A DNA stretch of 64,000 nt from Micromonospora ferruginea (GTDB taxonomy: Bacteria > Actinomycetota > Actinomycetes > Mycobacteriales > Micromonosporaceae): the NCBI RefSeq assembly GCF_013694245.2, contig NZ_CP059322.2:492001-556000 (forward strand), written 5' to 3'. Below the pieces are notes generated by a model. The model did no database searches and was not told the DNA's origin. It saw nothing but the letters and a program-made list of their open reading frames with translations. Position 1 is the stretch's first letter. Every line of letters starts with the position of its first letter. The position numbers and the translations under genes are program-made. Shown one piece after another: positions 25,041-34,223 of the stretch.

Positions 25041-26438
25041 ATGCCCCTCGCCGAGCCGCACGACGACCACTCCTCCGCGGAGGAGCCGGTGGTCGGCGCG
25101 CCGGAGTCCGGCGAGGACGCCTCGACCGTCGAGCCCGAGCCCACGCTGCCCGAGCCGGTCCGGCAGCGGATCGTCGCGCTGACCGCCGCGGTGCTGCCCG
25201 GACTGCCCGGCGACGAGGTGCCGGTGCCGCTGCGCCGGGTCGCCAAGTTCGCCCCCAACCGCCGGGCCCGGCTCGGCGCTCCGGTGATCGCCGCCCAGCT
25301 CACCGCCGACCCGCTGTTCCGGCAGCGGGTCACCGCCCGGGTGCTGGCCGACGCCGGCGACCTCGGCGCGGCGGTGGTGGAGGGCACCGCGCCGGCCGCC
25401 GCCGACCCGGTCGAGGTGGCCGCCCTGGCCTACCTGGCCCGGCCCCGGGGCTGGCGGGAGCTGATCGAGGCCAGCGGCGAGGCGGTGCGCGCCGAGGCGG
25501 ACAGTGCGGTCGTCGCCGAGCTGGTCCGCGAGGCCGAGCAGCGGGCCACCCGCGCCGAGCACGACCGGGCGGTGGCCCGGGTCGAGGCCGAGAAGCTCCG
25601 CGACGAGCTGGCCCGGGTCCGGGAGGAGCTGGGGCAGCTTCGCGAGGAGGCCCGCCAGTTGGCCCGTACCCTGCGGGAGACCCAGGCCCGCGAGCGCAAG
25701 GCCACCGAACTGCTGGCCACCGAACGGGGCCGGGCGGCCCGCGCGGCGGCCGACGCGGACGCCGAGCTGCGCCGCGCCCGGGCCCGGCTGGCCGAGGCGG
25801 AGGCCGCCGCCGGGGTGGCCCGGGCCAGCGCCAAGGAGGCCCGCTCGGTCGACGACGCCCGGCTGTGGCTGCTGCTGGAGACGATCGGCCAGGCGGCCGT
25901 CGGGCTGCGCCGGGAGCTGGCCCTCGACCCGGTGGACGCGCTGCCGGCGGACTTCGTCGCCGACGCGTTCGCCGACCAGCCGGGCGCGGCCCCGGCCGGC
26001 GCGGCGACGCGCGCCCGCGACACCGACGACCCGGCCCGGCTCGACCAGCTCCTCGCCCTGCCCCGGGCGCACCTGGTGGTGGACGGCTACAACGTCACCA
26101 AGCGCGGCTTCGGCGAGATGTCGCTGGAGCAGCAGCGCAAGCGGTTGATCACCGGGTTGGGCGGGATCGCCGCGCAGACCGGCGACGAGGTCACCGTGGT
26201 CTTCGACGGCGCCGAGCGGATCCACGGGCTGCCGCCCGCGCCGCGCGGCGTGCGGGTCCTCTTCTCCCGCAAGGGCGAGACCGCCGACGAGCTGATCCGG
26301 CGGCTGGTCCGCGCCGAGCCGGCCGGTCGGCCGGTGGTGGTGGTCTCCTCGGACCGCGAGGTCGCGGACGGGGTGCGCCGGCACGGCGCGTACCCGCTCG
26401 GGGCCGACTCGCTGCTGCGCCGCCTCGCCCGTTCCTGA
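25041..26438 (+). CDS. NYN-domain (PIN-like RNase) protein with coiled coil
   Basis: 465 residues. The N-terminal region is acidic, followed by a long Glu/Arg/Ala coiled coil (about 155-275). The C-terminal NYN/YacP-type domain has VVDGYNVTKRGFG, VVFDGAERI and VVVSSDREVADGVRRHGA, the acidic sites of a metal-dependent RNase. ATG at 25041. Likely an RNA-processing nuclease; target unknown. Confidence 0.85.
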   Translation: MPLAEPHDDHSSAEEPVVGAPESGEDASTVEPEPTLPEPVRQRIVALTAAVLPGLPGDEVPVPLRRVAKFAPNRRARLGAPVIAAQLTADPLFRQRVTARVLADAGDLGAAVVEGTAPAAADPVEVAALAYLARPRGWRELIEASGEAVRAEADSAVVAELVREAEQRATRAEHDRAVARVEAEKLRDELARVREELGQLREEARQLARTLRETQARERKATELLATERGRAARAAADADAELRRARARLAEAEAAAGVARASAKEARSVDDARLWLLLETIGQAAVGLRRELALDPVDALPADFVADAFADQPGAAPAGAATRARDTDDPARLDQLLALPRAHLVVDGYNVTKRGFGEMSLEQQRKRLITGLGGIAAQTGDEVTVVFDGAERIHGLPPAPRGVRVLFSRKGETADELIRRLVRAEPAGRPVVVVSSDREVADGVRRHGAYPLGADSLLRRLARS

Positions 26439-26580
26439 CCCGCCTGTGGCGTGATGATCGTTTTCGGGGTGGGTGCTGCCTCGTTGTCCGGTTCTGTCGT
26501 ACCCGACGCATAACCTCGTGGTGACCGACGGTGGTGGTCCCTTCCCCGACCGCCACCGGCGACCGCGTCAGGAGGCGTTC

Positions 26581-26811
26581 ATGCTCATCGACTGCGACGG
26601 CTGCGGCATCCGCGGCGCCGGCTGCTCCGGGTGCCTGGTGACCGCGCTGCTCGACCCCGACTCGCCGGCGGCCGACCTGGGCCCGGCCGAGCACCGGGCG
26701 ATCGAGGTGTTCGCCCGGGCCGGCTTCGACGTGGAGGTGCTGCCACCGGCGTCCGCGCCCGCGTCCGCGCCGGCACCCCGCCGCGCCGGCGGCCGCCGCC
26801 GGGTCGCCTGA
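26581..26811 (+). CDS. Small CxxC protein
   Basis: 76 residues. The N-terminus LIDCDGCGIRGAGCSGCLV has two CxxC pairs, consistent with zinc binding; the C-terminus is Ala/Pro/Arg rich. ATG at 26581 with GGAGG five bases upstream, which makes the start secure. Function unknown; lies between the NYN and M48 genes. Confidence 0.8.
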   Translation: MLIDCDGCGIRGAGCSGCLVTALLDPDSPAADLGPAEHRAIEVFARAGFDVEVLPPASAPASAPAPRRAGGRRRVA

Positions 26812-26942
26812 CCCGAGCCGGACGGCCGGCCCACCCCGACCGCCGCCGGGGCCGGACCGGCGGCCGGTGACTCCGTCCGGGCAGCGGGGCCGTCCGCCCG
26901 CGCCGGGCCATAGGATGGGCGGTCACGGCGGAGGAGAGTGGC

Positions 26943-26981
26943 ATGACGCGGACGGGTCGCGACGGCGGGGTGCGGCGGTGA
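26943..26981 (+). other. Possible 12-codon leader ORF before the M48 protease
   Basis: ATG at 26943 follows GGAGGAG by five bases and encodes MTRTGRDGGVRR, ending in a TGA that overlaps the GTG start of the protease (GTGA). The protease GTG itself has no good Shine-Dalgarno site. This looks like translational coupling, but a one-base error joining the two frames is an alternative. Confidence 0.45.
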
Positions 26982-28237
26982 GCCCGCGCGCCTGGGCGCT
27001 GCTGACCCTGGCCGCGCTGGCGGTGGCGCTGGTCGTGGCCGTGGCGTTGCTGGTGCCGTGGGGCCGCCCGCCGGCGCCCCGCGCCGACCAGCTCGCCGCG
27101 CTGCGGGCGCTCCCGGTCGATCAGGTGGCCCGCGGCCGGGCCTTCCACGACGCGTTGCGCCCGGCCGGCTGGTCGGCGCTCGCGCTCGGGCTGGTGGTGG
27201 CGCTGCTGCTCGGGCTCACCCCGCTGGGCGGGCGCCTGGTCGAGCTGGCCGGCCGGCCGTTCGGCGGGCACTGGATCGCCCAGGCCGTGCTCGGCGGGCT
27301 GGGTGTCATGTTCCTCGCCGACCTGCTCACGCTGCCCTTCTCGGCCTGGCGGCGCACCGTGCTCGTGCGCTACGGACTGAGCACCCAGAGCTGGGGCGGC
27401 TGGGTGGTCGACCTGCTCAAGTCGTACGCGGTGAGCGCGGTCATCGGCGCGCTGGTCCTGCTCGGCTTCTACGCGGTGGTCCGGCTCGCCCCCCGCTGGT
27501 GGTGGGCGTTCGGCGCGGCCGGCGCCGCGGTGCTCGTGGTGGTGCTGTCGTTCGTGCTGCCGGTGCTGGTCGAGCCGGTGTTCAACAGGTTCACCCCGAT
27601 GGAGCCCGGCCCGCTGCGCACCGAGCTGACCACCATGGCCGCCCGCGACGGCGTCCCGGTCCGCGACGTGCTGGTCGCCGACGCGTCCCGGCGGACCCGG
27701 GCGGTGAACGCCTACGTCTCCGGGCTCGGGCCGACCCGGCGGGTGGTGGTCTACGACACCCTGCTGCGCGAGGCCGAGCCGGCCGAGGTGACCAGCGTGG
27801 TCGCGCACGAGCTGGGCCACGCCAAGGACCGCGACGTGTGGACCGGCACGCTGATCGGCGCGCTCGGCGCCGCCCTCGCGGTGGTGGCCCTCTACCTGGT
27901 CGGCTCCTGGGCGCCGCTGCTGCGGCTGGCCGGCGTCGACTCGATCGCCCAACCGCGGGCGTTCCCGCTGCTGATCGCGCTAGTCACGGTCGCCGGCCTG
28001 GTCGCCACCCCGGTGCAGGCGCTGGTCTCCCGCCGGGTGGAGGCCCGGGCCGACGCGCACGCGCTGGCGCTCACCGGAGACCCGGCGACCTTCGAGGCGA
28101 TGCAGCGCCGGCTGGCCGGGGTGAACCTGGCCGATCCCGACCCGCCGCGCTGGGAATACCTGTGGTCGGCGTCCCACCCGTCCACCGTGGAGCGGATGGC
28201 CGCCGCCCGCGCCTACGCCAGGGAGTCCGGCCGATGA
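26978..28237 (+). CDS. M48-family membrane metalloprotease
   Basis: 419 residues. Several transmembrane helices, with the zinc motif HELGH in VVAHELGHAKDRDV and a downstream EARADAHAL motif giving the third ligand. Resembles Ste24/CAAX-type proteases and HtpX, probably processing or degrading membrane proteins. GTG at 26978 (SPRAWALL) is preceded by the short leader described separately. The stop overlaps the mannosyltransferase start (ATGA). Confidence 0.88.
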   Translation: MSPRAWALLTLAALAVALVVAVALLVPWGRPPAPRADQLAALRALPVDQVARGRAFHDALRPAGWSALALGLVVALLLGLTPLGGRLVELAGRPFGGHWIAQAVLGGLGVMFLADLLTLPFSAWRRTVLVRYGLSTQSWGGWVVDLLKSYAVSAVIGALVLLGFYAVVRLAPRWWWAFGAAGAAVLVVVLSFVLPVLVEPVFNRFTPMEPGPLRTELTTMAARDGVPVRDVLVADASRRTRAVNAYVSGLGPTRRVVVYDTLLREAEPAEVTSVVAHELGHAKDRDVWTGTLIGALGAALAVVALYLVGSWAPLLRLAGVDSIAQPRAFPLLIALVTVAGLVATPVQALVSRRVEARADAHALALTGDPATFEAMQRRLAGVNLADPDPPRWEYLWSASHPSTVERMAAARAYARESGR

Positions 28238-29358
28238 GCCGCACCTTGCTGATCACCAACGACTTCCCGCCCCGCCCCGGTGGCATCCAGTCCTTCGTGC
28301 ACAACCTCGCGGTCCGCCAGCCACCCGGCTCGGTGGTGGTCTACGCGTCGAGCTGGCGGGGAGCGGAGAAGTTCGACGCCGACCAGCCGTTCGAGGTGGT
28401 CCGGGAACGCACCCGGGTGCTGCTGCCCACCCCGCTGGTGGCCCGCCGGGCGGTCCGGCTGGCCCGCGCGTACGACTGCGACACGGTGTGGTTCGGCGCG
28501 GCGGCCCCGCTCGGGCTGCTCGCGTCCGGGCTGCGCCGGCGGACCGGGATCCGCCGCGCGGTGGCGCTGACCCACGGGCACGAGGTCGGCTGGGCGGCGC
28601 TGCCCGGCGCCCGCGCCGCGCTGCGCCGGATCGGCCGGGGCGTGGACGTCACCACCTACCTCGGCGAATACACCCGGGTCCGGCTGGCCCGGGCGCTGGA
28701 CGGGCTGACCGAGCTGCGCCGGCTCGCCCCCGGCGTGGACGTGGACACCTACCACCCCGACGTCGACGGCGAGCGGGTCCGGCTGCGGCTCGGGCTCGCC
28801 GACCGGCCGGTGGTGGTGTGCGTGTCGCGGCTGGTGCCCCGCAAGGGGCAGGACACGTTGATCCGGGCGCTGCCGGAGATCCGCCGCCGGGTGCCGGACG
28901 CGGCGCTGCTGGTGGTCGGCGGCGGGCCCTACCGGGCCACGCTGGAGAAGCTGGCCCGGCAGGTCGGGGTGGAGCGGGACGTGGTCTTCACCGGCTCGGT
29001 GCCCTCGGCCGAGCTGCCCGCGCACTACGCGGCCGGCGACGTCTACGCGATGCCCTGCCGCACCCGCAACCGTGGCCTGGACGTGGAGGGGCTCGGCATC
29101 GTCTACCTGGAGGCGAGCGCGACCGGCCTGCCGGTGGTGGCCGGCGACTCCGGCGGCGCACCGGACGCGGTCCGCGAGGGCGAGACCGGATACGTGGTCC
29201 GCGGCCGGGACGTCGCCCAGCTCGCCGACCGGGTGGCCACCCTGCTCGCCGACCGGGACCTGGCCCGCCGGCTCGGCGCCGCCGGCCGCGCCTGGGTCGA
29301 GCGGGAGTGGCGCTGGGAGACCCAGGCCGAGCGGATGGCCGCGCTGCTCGCCGGCTGA
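28234..29358 (+). CDS. pimB: GDP-mannose-dependent mannosyltransferase, PimB-like (GT4)
   Basis: 374 residues. GT-B glycosyltransferase: N-terminus LLITNDFPPRPGGIQSF, LVPRKGQDTLI, GGGPYRATLE, then the donor-site motif GLGIVYLEASATGLPVVAGDSGG with EX7E glutamates. The pattern closely follows mycobacterial PimB', which adds the second mannose to phosphatidylinositol mannosides. ATG at 28234 overlaps the protease stop. Role in cell-envelope glycolipids inferred from the family. Confidence 0.86.
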   Translation: MSRTLLITNDFPPRPGGIQSFVHNLAVRQPPGSVVVYASSWRGAEKFDADQPFEVVRERTRVLLPTPLVARRAVRLARAYDCDTVWFGAAAPLGLLASGLRRRTGIRRAVALTHGHEVGWAALPGARAALRRIGRGVDVTTYLGEYTRVRLARALDGLTELRRLAPGVDVDTYHPDVDGERVRLRLGLADRPVVVCVSRLVPRKGQDTLIRALPEIRRRVPDAALLVVGGGPYRATLEKLARQVGVERDVVFTGSVPSAELPAHYAAGDVYAMPCRTRNRGLDVEGLGIVYLEASATGLPVVAGDSGGAPDAVREGETGYVVRGRDVAQLADRVATLLADRDLARRLGAAGRAWVEREWRWETQAERMAALLAG

Positions 29359-29416
29359 CCGGCCGCCGCCGCGGGTGGTGCCAGCACCATCGAGGCGTGG
29401 GCGGCCGTGCCGGAGA

Positions 29417-30730
29417 ATGAGGTACGTGGACGCATCGGTGCGCGTACTGCTTCGGACCTGGCTGCGGCCCGCCGCGGTGACCGCCGCCCAGGGGCTGCTG
29501 ACCGCGTTGCTGTCGCTGACCACCCACGTGGCGCTGGTCGTGCTGTCGGTGGTCGCGTTGCTGCTGATCCCGGCGTTCGGCATCGGGATCGCCCTCTTCC
29601 CGGTGGTCACCGCCGCGGTGCGGGGGTGCGCCGGGCTGCACCGCCGGCTGGCCCGGTGGAGCGGCGTGGAGATGGCCACGCCGTACCTGCCCGCGCCGGC
29701 CGGTGCCCCGTTCGGCACCTGGCGGCGGTTCCGCTGGGTGGTGGGCGACCCGGCGACCTGGCGGGACCTGGCCTGGCTGCTGCCCGGCGCGGTCACCGGC
29801 GCGGTGTGCCTGGCCCCGCTCGCCCTCCCGATGTACGGGCTGGAGGGGCTGATCGGGCTGCCGCTGGTGCTGCACACCGCCGGCGTCGACTACGGCTACG
29901 GTCCGTTCTGGCCGATCCACGACACGTTCCAGGCCGTGCTCTGTTTCCCGCTCGGCGCGCTGCTGCTGGCCGTCGGGGTGGCGGCCGGGCGCTGGCCGGT
30001 CCGGCTGCACGTGAGGTTCGCCGGGTTCTTCCTGCGCCCGACCCGCGGGACCGAGCTGGCGCTGCGGGTCCGTCAGCTCACCGTCACCCGGGCCGAGGCG
30101 GTGGACGCGCAGGCCGCCGAGCTGCGCCGGATCGAGCGGGACCTGCACGACGGCGCGCAGGCCCGGCTGGTCGCGTTGAGCATGAGCATCGGGCTGGCCG
30201 AGCAACTGGTCCGCGACGACCCGGAGGCGGTCCGCCGGCTGCTCGCCGAGGCCCGGGAGACCAGCGGTCAGGCCCTGGCCGAGCTGCGCGGGCTGGTCCG
30301 CGGCATCCACCCGCCGGTGCTCGCCGAGCGCGGCCTGCCCGGCGCGGTACGGGCGCTGGCGCTGGCCGTGCCGCTGCCGGTGGACGTCACCGTCGACCTG
30401 CCGGGCCGGCCGGCGGCCCCGGTCGAGTCGGCCGTCTACTTCGCGGTCGCCGAGGCGCTGGCCAACGTCGGCAAGCACAGCGGGGCCACCCGGGCGTGGG
30501 TGGAGCTGGGGCACGCCGCCGGGCGGCTCACCGCCGTGGTCGGCGACGACGGCCGGGGCGGGGCGTCGTCGCCGGCCGGCGGCGGGCTGGCCGGGACGGG
30601 ACGTCGGCTGGCCGCGTTCGATGGGACGATGACGGTGACCAGTCCGACCGGTGGGCCCACCGTGATCAGCATGGAGCTGCCGTGCGCGTTGTCATCGCCG
30701 AGGATCTCGCCCTCCTCCGGGACGGGCTGA
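29417..30730 (+). CDS. NarL-type sensor histidine kinase
   Basis: 437 residues. Two N-terminal hydrophobic regions (about 20-70 and 115-195) form a membrane sensor. HisKA_3 H-box IERDLHDGAQARLVAL carries His244; the ATPase domain has EALANVGKHSGAT and DDGRGG. The last 16 codons overlap the response regulator gene by 49 bases, giving tight coupling. ATG at 29417 is used; GTG at 29426 is also possible. Signal unknown. Confidence 0.85.
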   Translation: MRYVDASVRVLLRTWLRPAAVTAAQGLLTALLSLTTHVALVVLSVVALLLIPAFGIGIALFPVVTAAVRGCAGLHRRLARWSGVEMATPYLPAPAGAPFGTWRRFRWVVGDPATWRDLAWLLPGAVTGAVCLAPLALPMYGLEGLIGLPLVLHTAGVDYGYGPFWPIHDTFQAVLCFPLGALLLAVGVAAGRWPVRLHVRFAGFFLRPTRGTELALRVRQLTVTRAEAVDAQAAELRRIERDLHDGAQARLVALSMSIGLAEQLVRDDPEAVRRLLAEARETSGQALAELRGLVRGIHPPVLAERGLPGAVRALALAVPLPVDVTVDLPGRPAAPVESAVYFAVAEALANVGKHSGATRAWVELGHAAGRLTAVVGDDGRGGASSPAGGGLAGTGRRLAAFDGTMTVTSPTGGPTVISMELPCALSSPRISPSSGTG

Positions 30731-31350
30731 CCCGGATCCTCGAGGCGTTCGGCTGCCAGGTGGTGGCGGCCGTCGACAACGGACCGTCCGTGCTGCCCGC
30801 GCTGACCGCGCACCGGCCGGACGTCGCGGTGATCGACGTACGGCTGCCGCCCACGTTCACCGACGAGGGGTTGCAGGCGGCCGTGCGGGCCCGCGCCGAG
30901 CTGCCCGGGTTGCCGGTGCTCGTGCTCTCCCAGCACGTCGAGCAGCTCTACGCCCGGGAGTTGCTCGCCGACCGGCGCGGCGGCGTCGGCTACCTGCTCA
31001 AGGACCGGGTGTCCCACGTGGACCAGTTCGTCGACGCGGTCCGCCGGGTCGCCGCCGGCGGCACCGTGATGGACCCGGAGGTGGTGGCCCAGTTGCTGGC
31101 CCGCCGCGACGGGGCCGGGCCGCTGGCCGAGCTGACCGCGCGGGAGCGCGAGGTGCTCGGCCTGATGGCCGAGGGCCGGTCGAACGCGGCGGTGGCGGCC
31201 CGGCTGTTCGTCACCGAGAAGGCCGTCGACAAGCACATCAACAACATCTTCAGCAAGCTGCGGATGCCGCCGTCCGGCGACGACAACCGGCGGGTGCTGG
31301 CCGTGCTGGCCTACCTGGACGGGGCGGACACCCGCCGCTTCCCGAGCTGA
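30682..31350 (+). CDS. NarL/LuxR-type response regulator
   Basis: 222 residues. Receiver domain with phospho-acceptor Asp52 (AVIDVRLPP) and a Lys in YLLKDRV; the C-terminal LuxR helix-turn-helix has LTAREREVLGLMAEG and FVTEKAVDKHINNIFSKL. GTG at 30682 with GGAG five bases upstream. Partner of the overlapping kinase; ends 52 bases before a 54-bp repeat. Confidence 0.92.
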   Translation: MRVVIAEDLALLRDGLTRILEAFGCQVVAAVDNGPSVLPALTAHRPDVAVIDVRLPPTFTDEGLQAAVRARAELPGLPVLVLSQHVEQLYARELLADRRGGVGYLLKDRVSHVDQFVDAVRRVAAGGTVMDPEVVAQLLARRDGAGPLAELTAREREVLGLMAEGRSNAAVAARLFVTEKAVDKHINNIFSKLRMPPSGDDNRRVLAVLAYLDGADTRRFPS

Positions 31351-31402
31351 CCCCACCCGCGCCCGGTGCGGCGGCGCCGTGCCCTCGCGCGCGCCCGCAG
31401 GC

Positions 31403-31456
31403 GTTAAGAAGGGGCCCCGCCTCTACCGAAGGCGTTAAGAAGGGGCCCCGCCTTAC
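31403..31456 (+). repeat. 54-bp GGGGCCCC palindromic element, copy 3
   Basis: Two near-identical halves, GTTAAGAAGGGGCCCCGCCT and GTTAAGAAGGGGCCCCGCCT plus TAC, separated by 11-14 bases. It lies at the convergent junction of the response regulator and the GGDEF/EAL gene and contains the TAA stop codon of the latter (31453-31455, minus strand). Confidence 0.88.
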
Positions 31457-33219
31457 GCCGCAGGCGCGTGGGTGAGGTGCTGCCGGGCCGGGCCGGGACG
31501 GCCGAAGTGCCAGCCCTGCCCGGCGTCGCACCCGATGGCGCGCAGCCGCTCCGCCTGGTGGGCCGTCTCCACCCCCTCGGCGGTGACCGTCAGGTCGAGC
31601 GCGTGCGCCAGCGACACCAGCGAGGCGAGGATCCGCTCGTCGGTGCGACCGCCCGGGTCCCCGGCCGGCGCGCGCAGCCCGGTCACGAACTCGCCGGCCA
31701 CCTTCATCTCGTTGACCGGCAGGTCCCGCAGGTAGGCCAGGTTGCAGTAGCCGGTGCCGAAGTCGTCGATGGCCACCCGCACGCCGAGGTCGCCCAGCAC
31801 CCGCAGGGCGCGGACCGGCTCCACCACGGTGCTCATCATGGTGCTTTCGGTGATCTCCAGTTGCAGCCGCTCCGGGGGCAGGCCGGTGCGCCCGAGCACG
31901 CCGCGCACCTCGGTCACCAGGTCAGCGCGGTGCAGTTGGCGCACGGCCAGGTTGACGCTGACGAACGGGGGCGCCTCGCCCGCAGCCGACCAGGTGCCCG
32001 CCTCGCGGCACGCCTCGGCCAGCACCCAACTGCCGAGCCGGACGATCAGGCCGGTCTCCTCCGCCAGCGGGATGAAGCTGTCCGGCCGGAGCACCCCCAG
32101 CTCCGGGTGCCGCCAGCGCACCAGCGCCTCCATGCCGAGCACCCGGCCGTCGCGCAACGACGTCAGCGGCTGGTAGTCGAGGTAGAACTCGCCCCGGTCC
32201 AGCGCCGCCGGGATCGCCGCGGAGAGCGCGTACCGGGTCAGCTCCCGGCGGTTGCGGTCGGCGTCGAACAGCGACCAGCGGGCCCCGCCGGCGGCCTTGG
32301 CCCAGTGCAGCGTGCTGTCCGCCGCGCGCATCAGCTCCATCGGCGAGGTGCCCGACACCGGCCGCTCCACGATGCCGATGCTCGCCGAGACGGTCAGCTC
32401 GTGCCCGTCCACCAGCGCCGGCTCGCGCACCGCGTCCAGCGCCGCCTCGGCGACCTTGACCGCGTCGTCGGTGCCGCCGGTGCGCTCGACCAGGATCACG
32501 AACTCGTCGCCGCCGAGGCGGGCCACCAGGTGCTCGCCGAGCGCCCCGCGCAGCCGCTGCGCCACCGTCACCAGCAGCGAGTCGCCGACCTGGTGGCCGA
32601 GGGAGTCGTTGACCACCTTGAACCGGTCCAGGTCGAGGAAGCAGACCCCGACCCGGTCGGCGCCCCGGCCGGGCGTGGCGATCGCGGCGGTCAGCCGCTC
32701 GGTGAACAGGGTGCGGTTCGGCAGGTCGGTCAGCGGGTCGTGGGTGGCCTGGTGCCGGAACCGGGCCTCGCTGTCGCGCAGCGCCCGTTCCGCCTGCGCC
32801 CGGGCCATCATGGCGGCCCGGCGGATGGACTCCTGCTCGTCCAGCGTGCGGTCGCGCAGCGCCCGCGCGTAGCCGGTGGCGACGGTGGCCAGCAGCCGGG
32901 CCATCCGGTCGTCGATGTCGTCGACGACCAGGTCGAGGTCGCGGACCAGCCGGAGCTGGATCACCTCGACGGTACGGCCCAGCCCCTCGGCCGAGGCGAT
33001 GTGCGACTGCACCAGCTCCGCGCCCACCTGCTGCCCGATCCGCAGGTCGAACGGGTCGGCCCGCATCGCCTGCGCCAGCCGGTCGGTGAGCCGTTGCAGC
33101 ATCTCCTCGAGCTGCGTCTGGGTCATCGGCAGGTAGCTGGTCCCGGACACCGCCTTGGCCCACGCCCGGGCGAAGACACCGGGACGGCGGCCTGCCGGCG
33201 CGGCCACGTCGTCAGGCAC
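31453..33219 (-). CDS. GGDEF/EAL domain protein (c-di-GMP turnover)
   Basis: 588 residues. An N-terminal helical sensory region (1-150) is followed by a GGDEF domain with intact RLGGDEF (236-240) and an EAL domain with MEALVRW (EAL 364-366), SVNLA, EITES, DDFGTGY (485-491), Lys506 and AEGVET. The KID-loop is altered to NEMKVAGEFV. Cyclase activity looks intact; phosphodiesterase activity is possible but less certain. The GTG start overlaps the methyltransferase stop by eight bases. The stop codon is in the 54-bp repeat. Confidence 0.9.
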   Translation of the reverse strand: MPDDVAAPAGRRPGVFARAWAKAVSGTSYLPMTQTQLEEMLQRLTDRLAQAMRADPFDLRIGQQVGAELVQSHIASAEGLGRTVEVIQLRLVRDLDLVVDDIDDRMARLLATVATGYARALRDRTLDEQESIRRAAMMARAQAERALRDSEARFRHQATHDPLTDLPNRTLFTERLTAAIATPGRGADRVGVCFLDLDRFKVVNDSLGHQVGDSLLVTVAQRLRGALGEHLVARLGGDEFVILVERTGGTDDAVKVAEAALDAVREPALVDGHELTVSASIGIVERPVSGTSPMELMRAADSTLHWAKAAGGARWSLFDADRNRRELTRYALSAAIPAALDRGEFYLDYQPLTSLRDGRVLGMEALVRWRHPELGVLRPDSFIPLAEETGLIVRLGSWVLAEACREAGTWSAAGEAPPFVSVNLAVRQLHRADLVTEVRGVLGRTGLPPERLQLEITESTMMSTVVEPVRALRVLGDLGVRVAIDDFGTGYCNLAYLRDLPVNEMKVAGEFVTGLRAPAGDPGGRTDERILASLVSLAHALDLTVTAEGVETAHQAERLRAIGCDAGQGWHFGRPGPARQHLTHAPAA

Positions 33220-34024
33220 CGAGCCGCCCGACCCCGCCCATGAACACCGCCCGTTCGGCGTGCTCCGCCTGGTCCGGTGCGTCCGGTCGCCACTGCGGCA
33301 CCCACACCACGCCCGGGTCGACCAGCTCGAAGCCGGCGAAGAGCGCGGTCAGCTCGGCCCGGCCGCGGATGAACAGTTGGCTGTCGGTGCGCCGGTAGAC
33401 CCGTTCCGCCTCGGCCCGCTCGCCGGTGCCGTCCCGGCCGTCGTCGCTGGCCTGGGAGAGCACCAGGTGGCTGCCGGGGGCCAGCGCGGCGCGCAGCCGC
33501 CGCAGGATCTCCTCCGGGTGGTCGGAGTCCGGGACGAAGTGCAGCACCGCCACGATCATCACCGCGACCGGCTGGGAGAAGTCGAGCAGCCGGGTGACGT
33601 CCGGATGGCCGAGGATCGCCTCCGGGTGGCGCAGGTCCTCCTGGAGCACCACGGCCCGCTCGTTGCCGGCCAGGATCTCCTGGCTGTGCGCCACGGCCAC
33701 CGGGTCCACGTCGACGTAGACCACCCGCGACTCCGGGTCGATCCGCTGGGCGATCTCGTGCACGTTGCCCACGGTGGGGATGCCGGAGCCGATGTCCAGG
33801 AACTGACGCACCCCGGCCTCGGCCAGGTAGTGCACCGCCCGGCGGAGGAAGGCGCGGTTGGCCTGCGCCATCAGCGGGGCCTCCGGCACCGCCTCCACCA
33901 TCGCCCGGGCGGCGGCCCGGTCGGCCGCGAAGTTGTGCGACCCGCCCAGGTAGTAGTCGTACATGCGGGCGACGCTCGGGCGCTCGATGTCGATCGTCTC
34001 GGGTGCCCAGTCCGGCCGCTGCAT
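33212..34024 (-). CDS. DUF574-type SAM-dependent methyltransferase
   Basis: 270 residues. Starts with PETIDIERPSVARMYDYYLGG, a hallmark of this actinobacterial family, then the SAM-binding strand FLDIGSGIPTVGNVHE and YVDVDPVAVAHS. The substrate is unknown. ATG at 34024; the frame extends further upstream without support. Overlaps the GGDEF/EAL gene start by eight bases (33212-33219), so the two are likely co-translated. Confidence 0.9.
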   Translation of the reverse strand: MQRPDWAPETIDIERPSVARMYDYYLGGSHNFAADRAAARAMVEAVPEAPLMAQANRAFLRRAVHYLAEAGVRQFLDIGSGIPTVGNVHEIAQRIDPESRVVYVDVDPVAVAHSQEILAGNERAVVLQEDLRHPEAILGHPDVTRLLDFSQPVAVMIVAVLHFVPDSDHPEEILRRLRAALAPGSHLVLSQASDDGRDGTGERAEAERVYRRTDSQLFIRGRAELTALFAGFELVDPGVVWVPQWRPDAPDQAEHAERAVFMGGVGRLGA

Positions 34025-34170
34025 GTCCCTGCCCCTTGGGTGTCGGCGACTCGCGGCCTCACCGCCGCGCGGATCACCCGGGTATTCTGCCCGCCCGTCG
34101 TCGCGGTGCAAAGACCGCCGTCGCTGCGCGTCCGGTCGCTCACCGTGCGCGGTCACCGTCGGCCCGAAAT

Positions 34171-34215
34171 GCCGGAGAGGCCCGTGTCCGGCGTACGGAC
34201 TCGGGCCTCTCCGGC
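34171..34215 (-). terminator. Terminator after the NarL-type regulator
   Basis: Arms GCCGGAGAGGCCCG (34171-34184) and CGGGCCTCTCCGGC (34202-34215) are perfect over 14 bp, with an extra five-base inner stem. It begins eight bases beyond the response regulator stop on the minus strand. Confidence 0.8.
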
Positions 34216-34223
34216 GGTGGACG

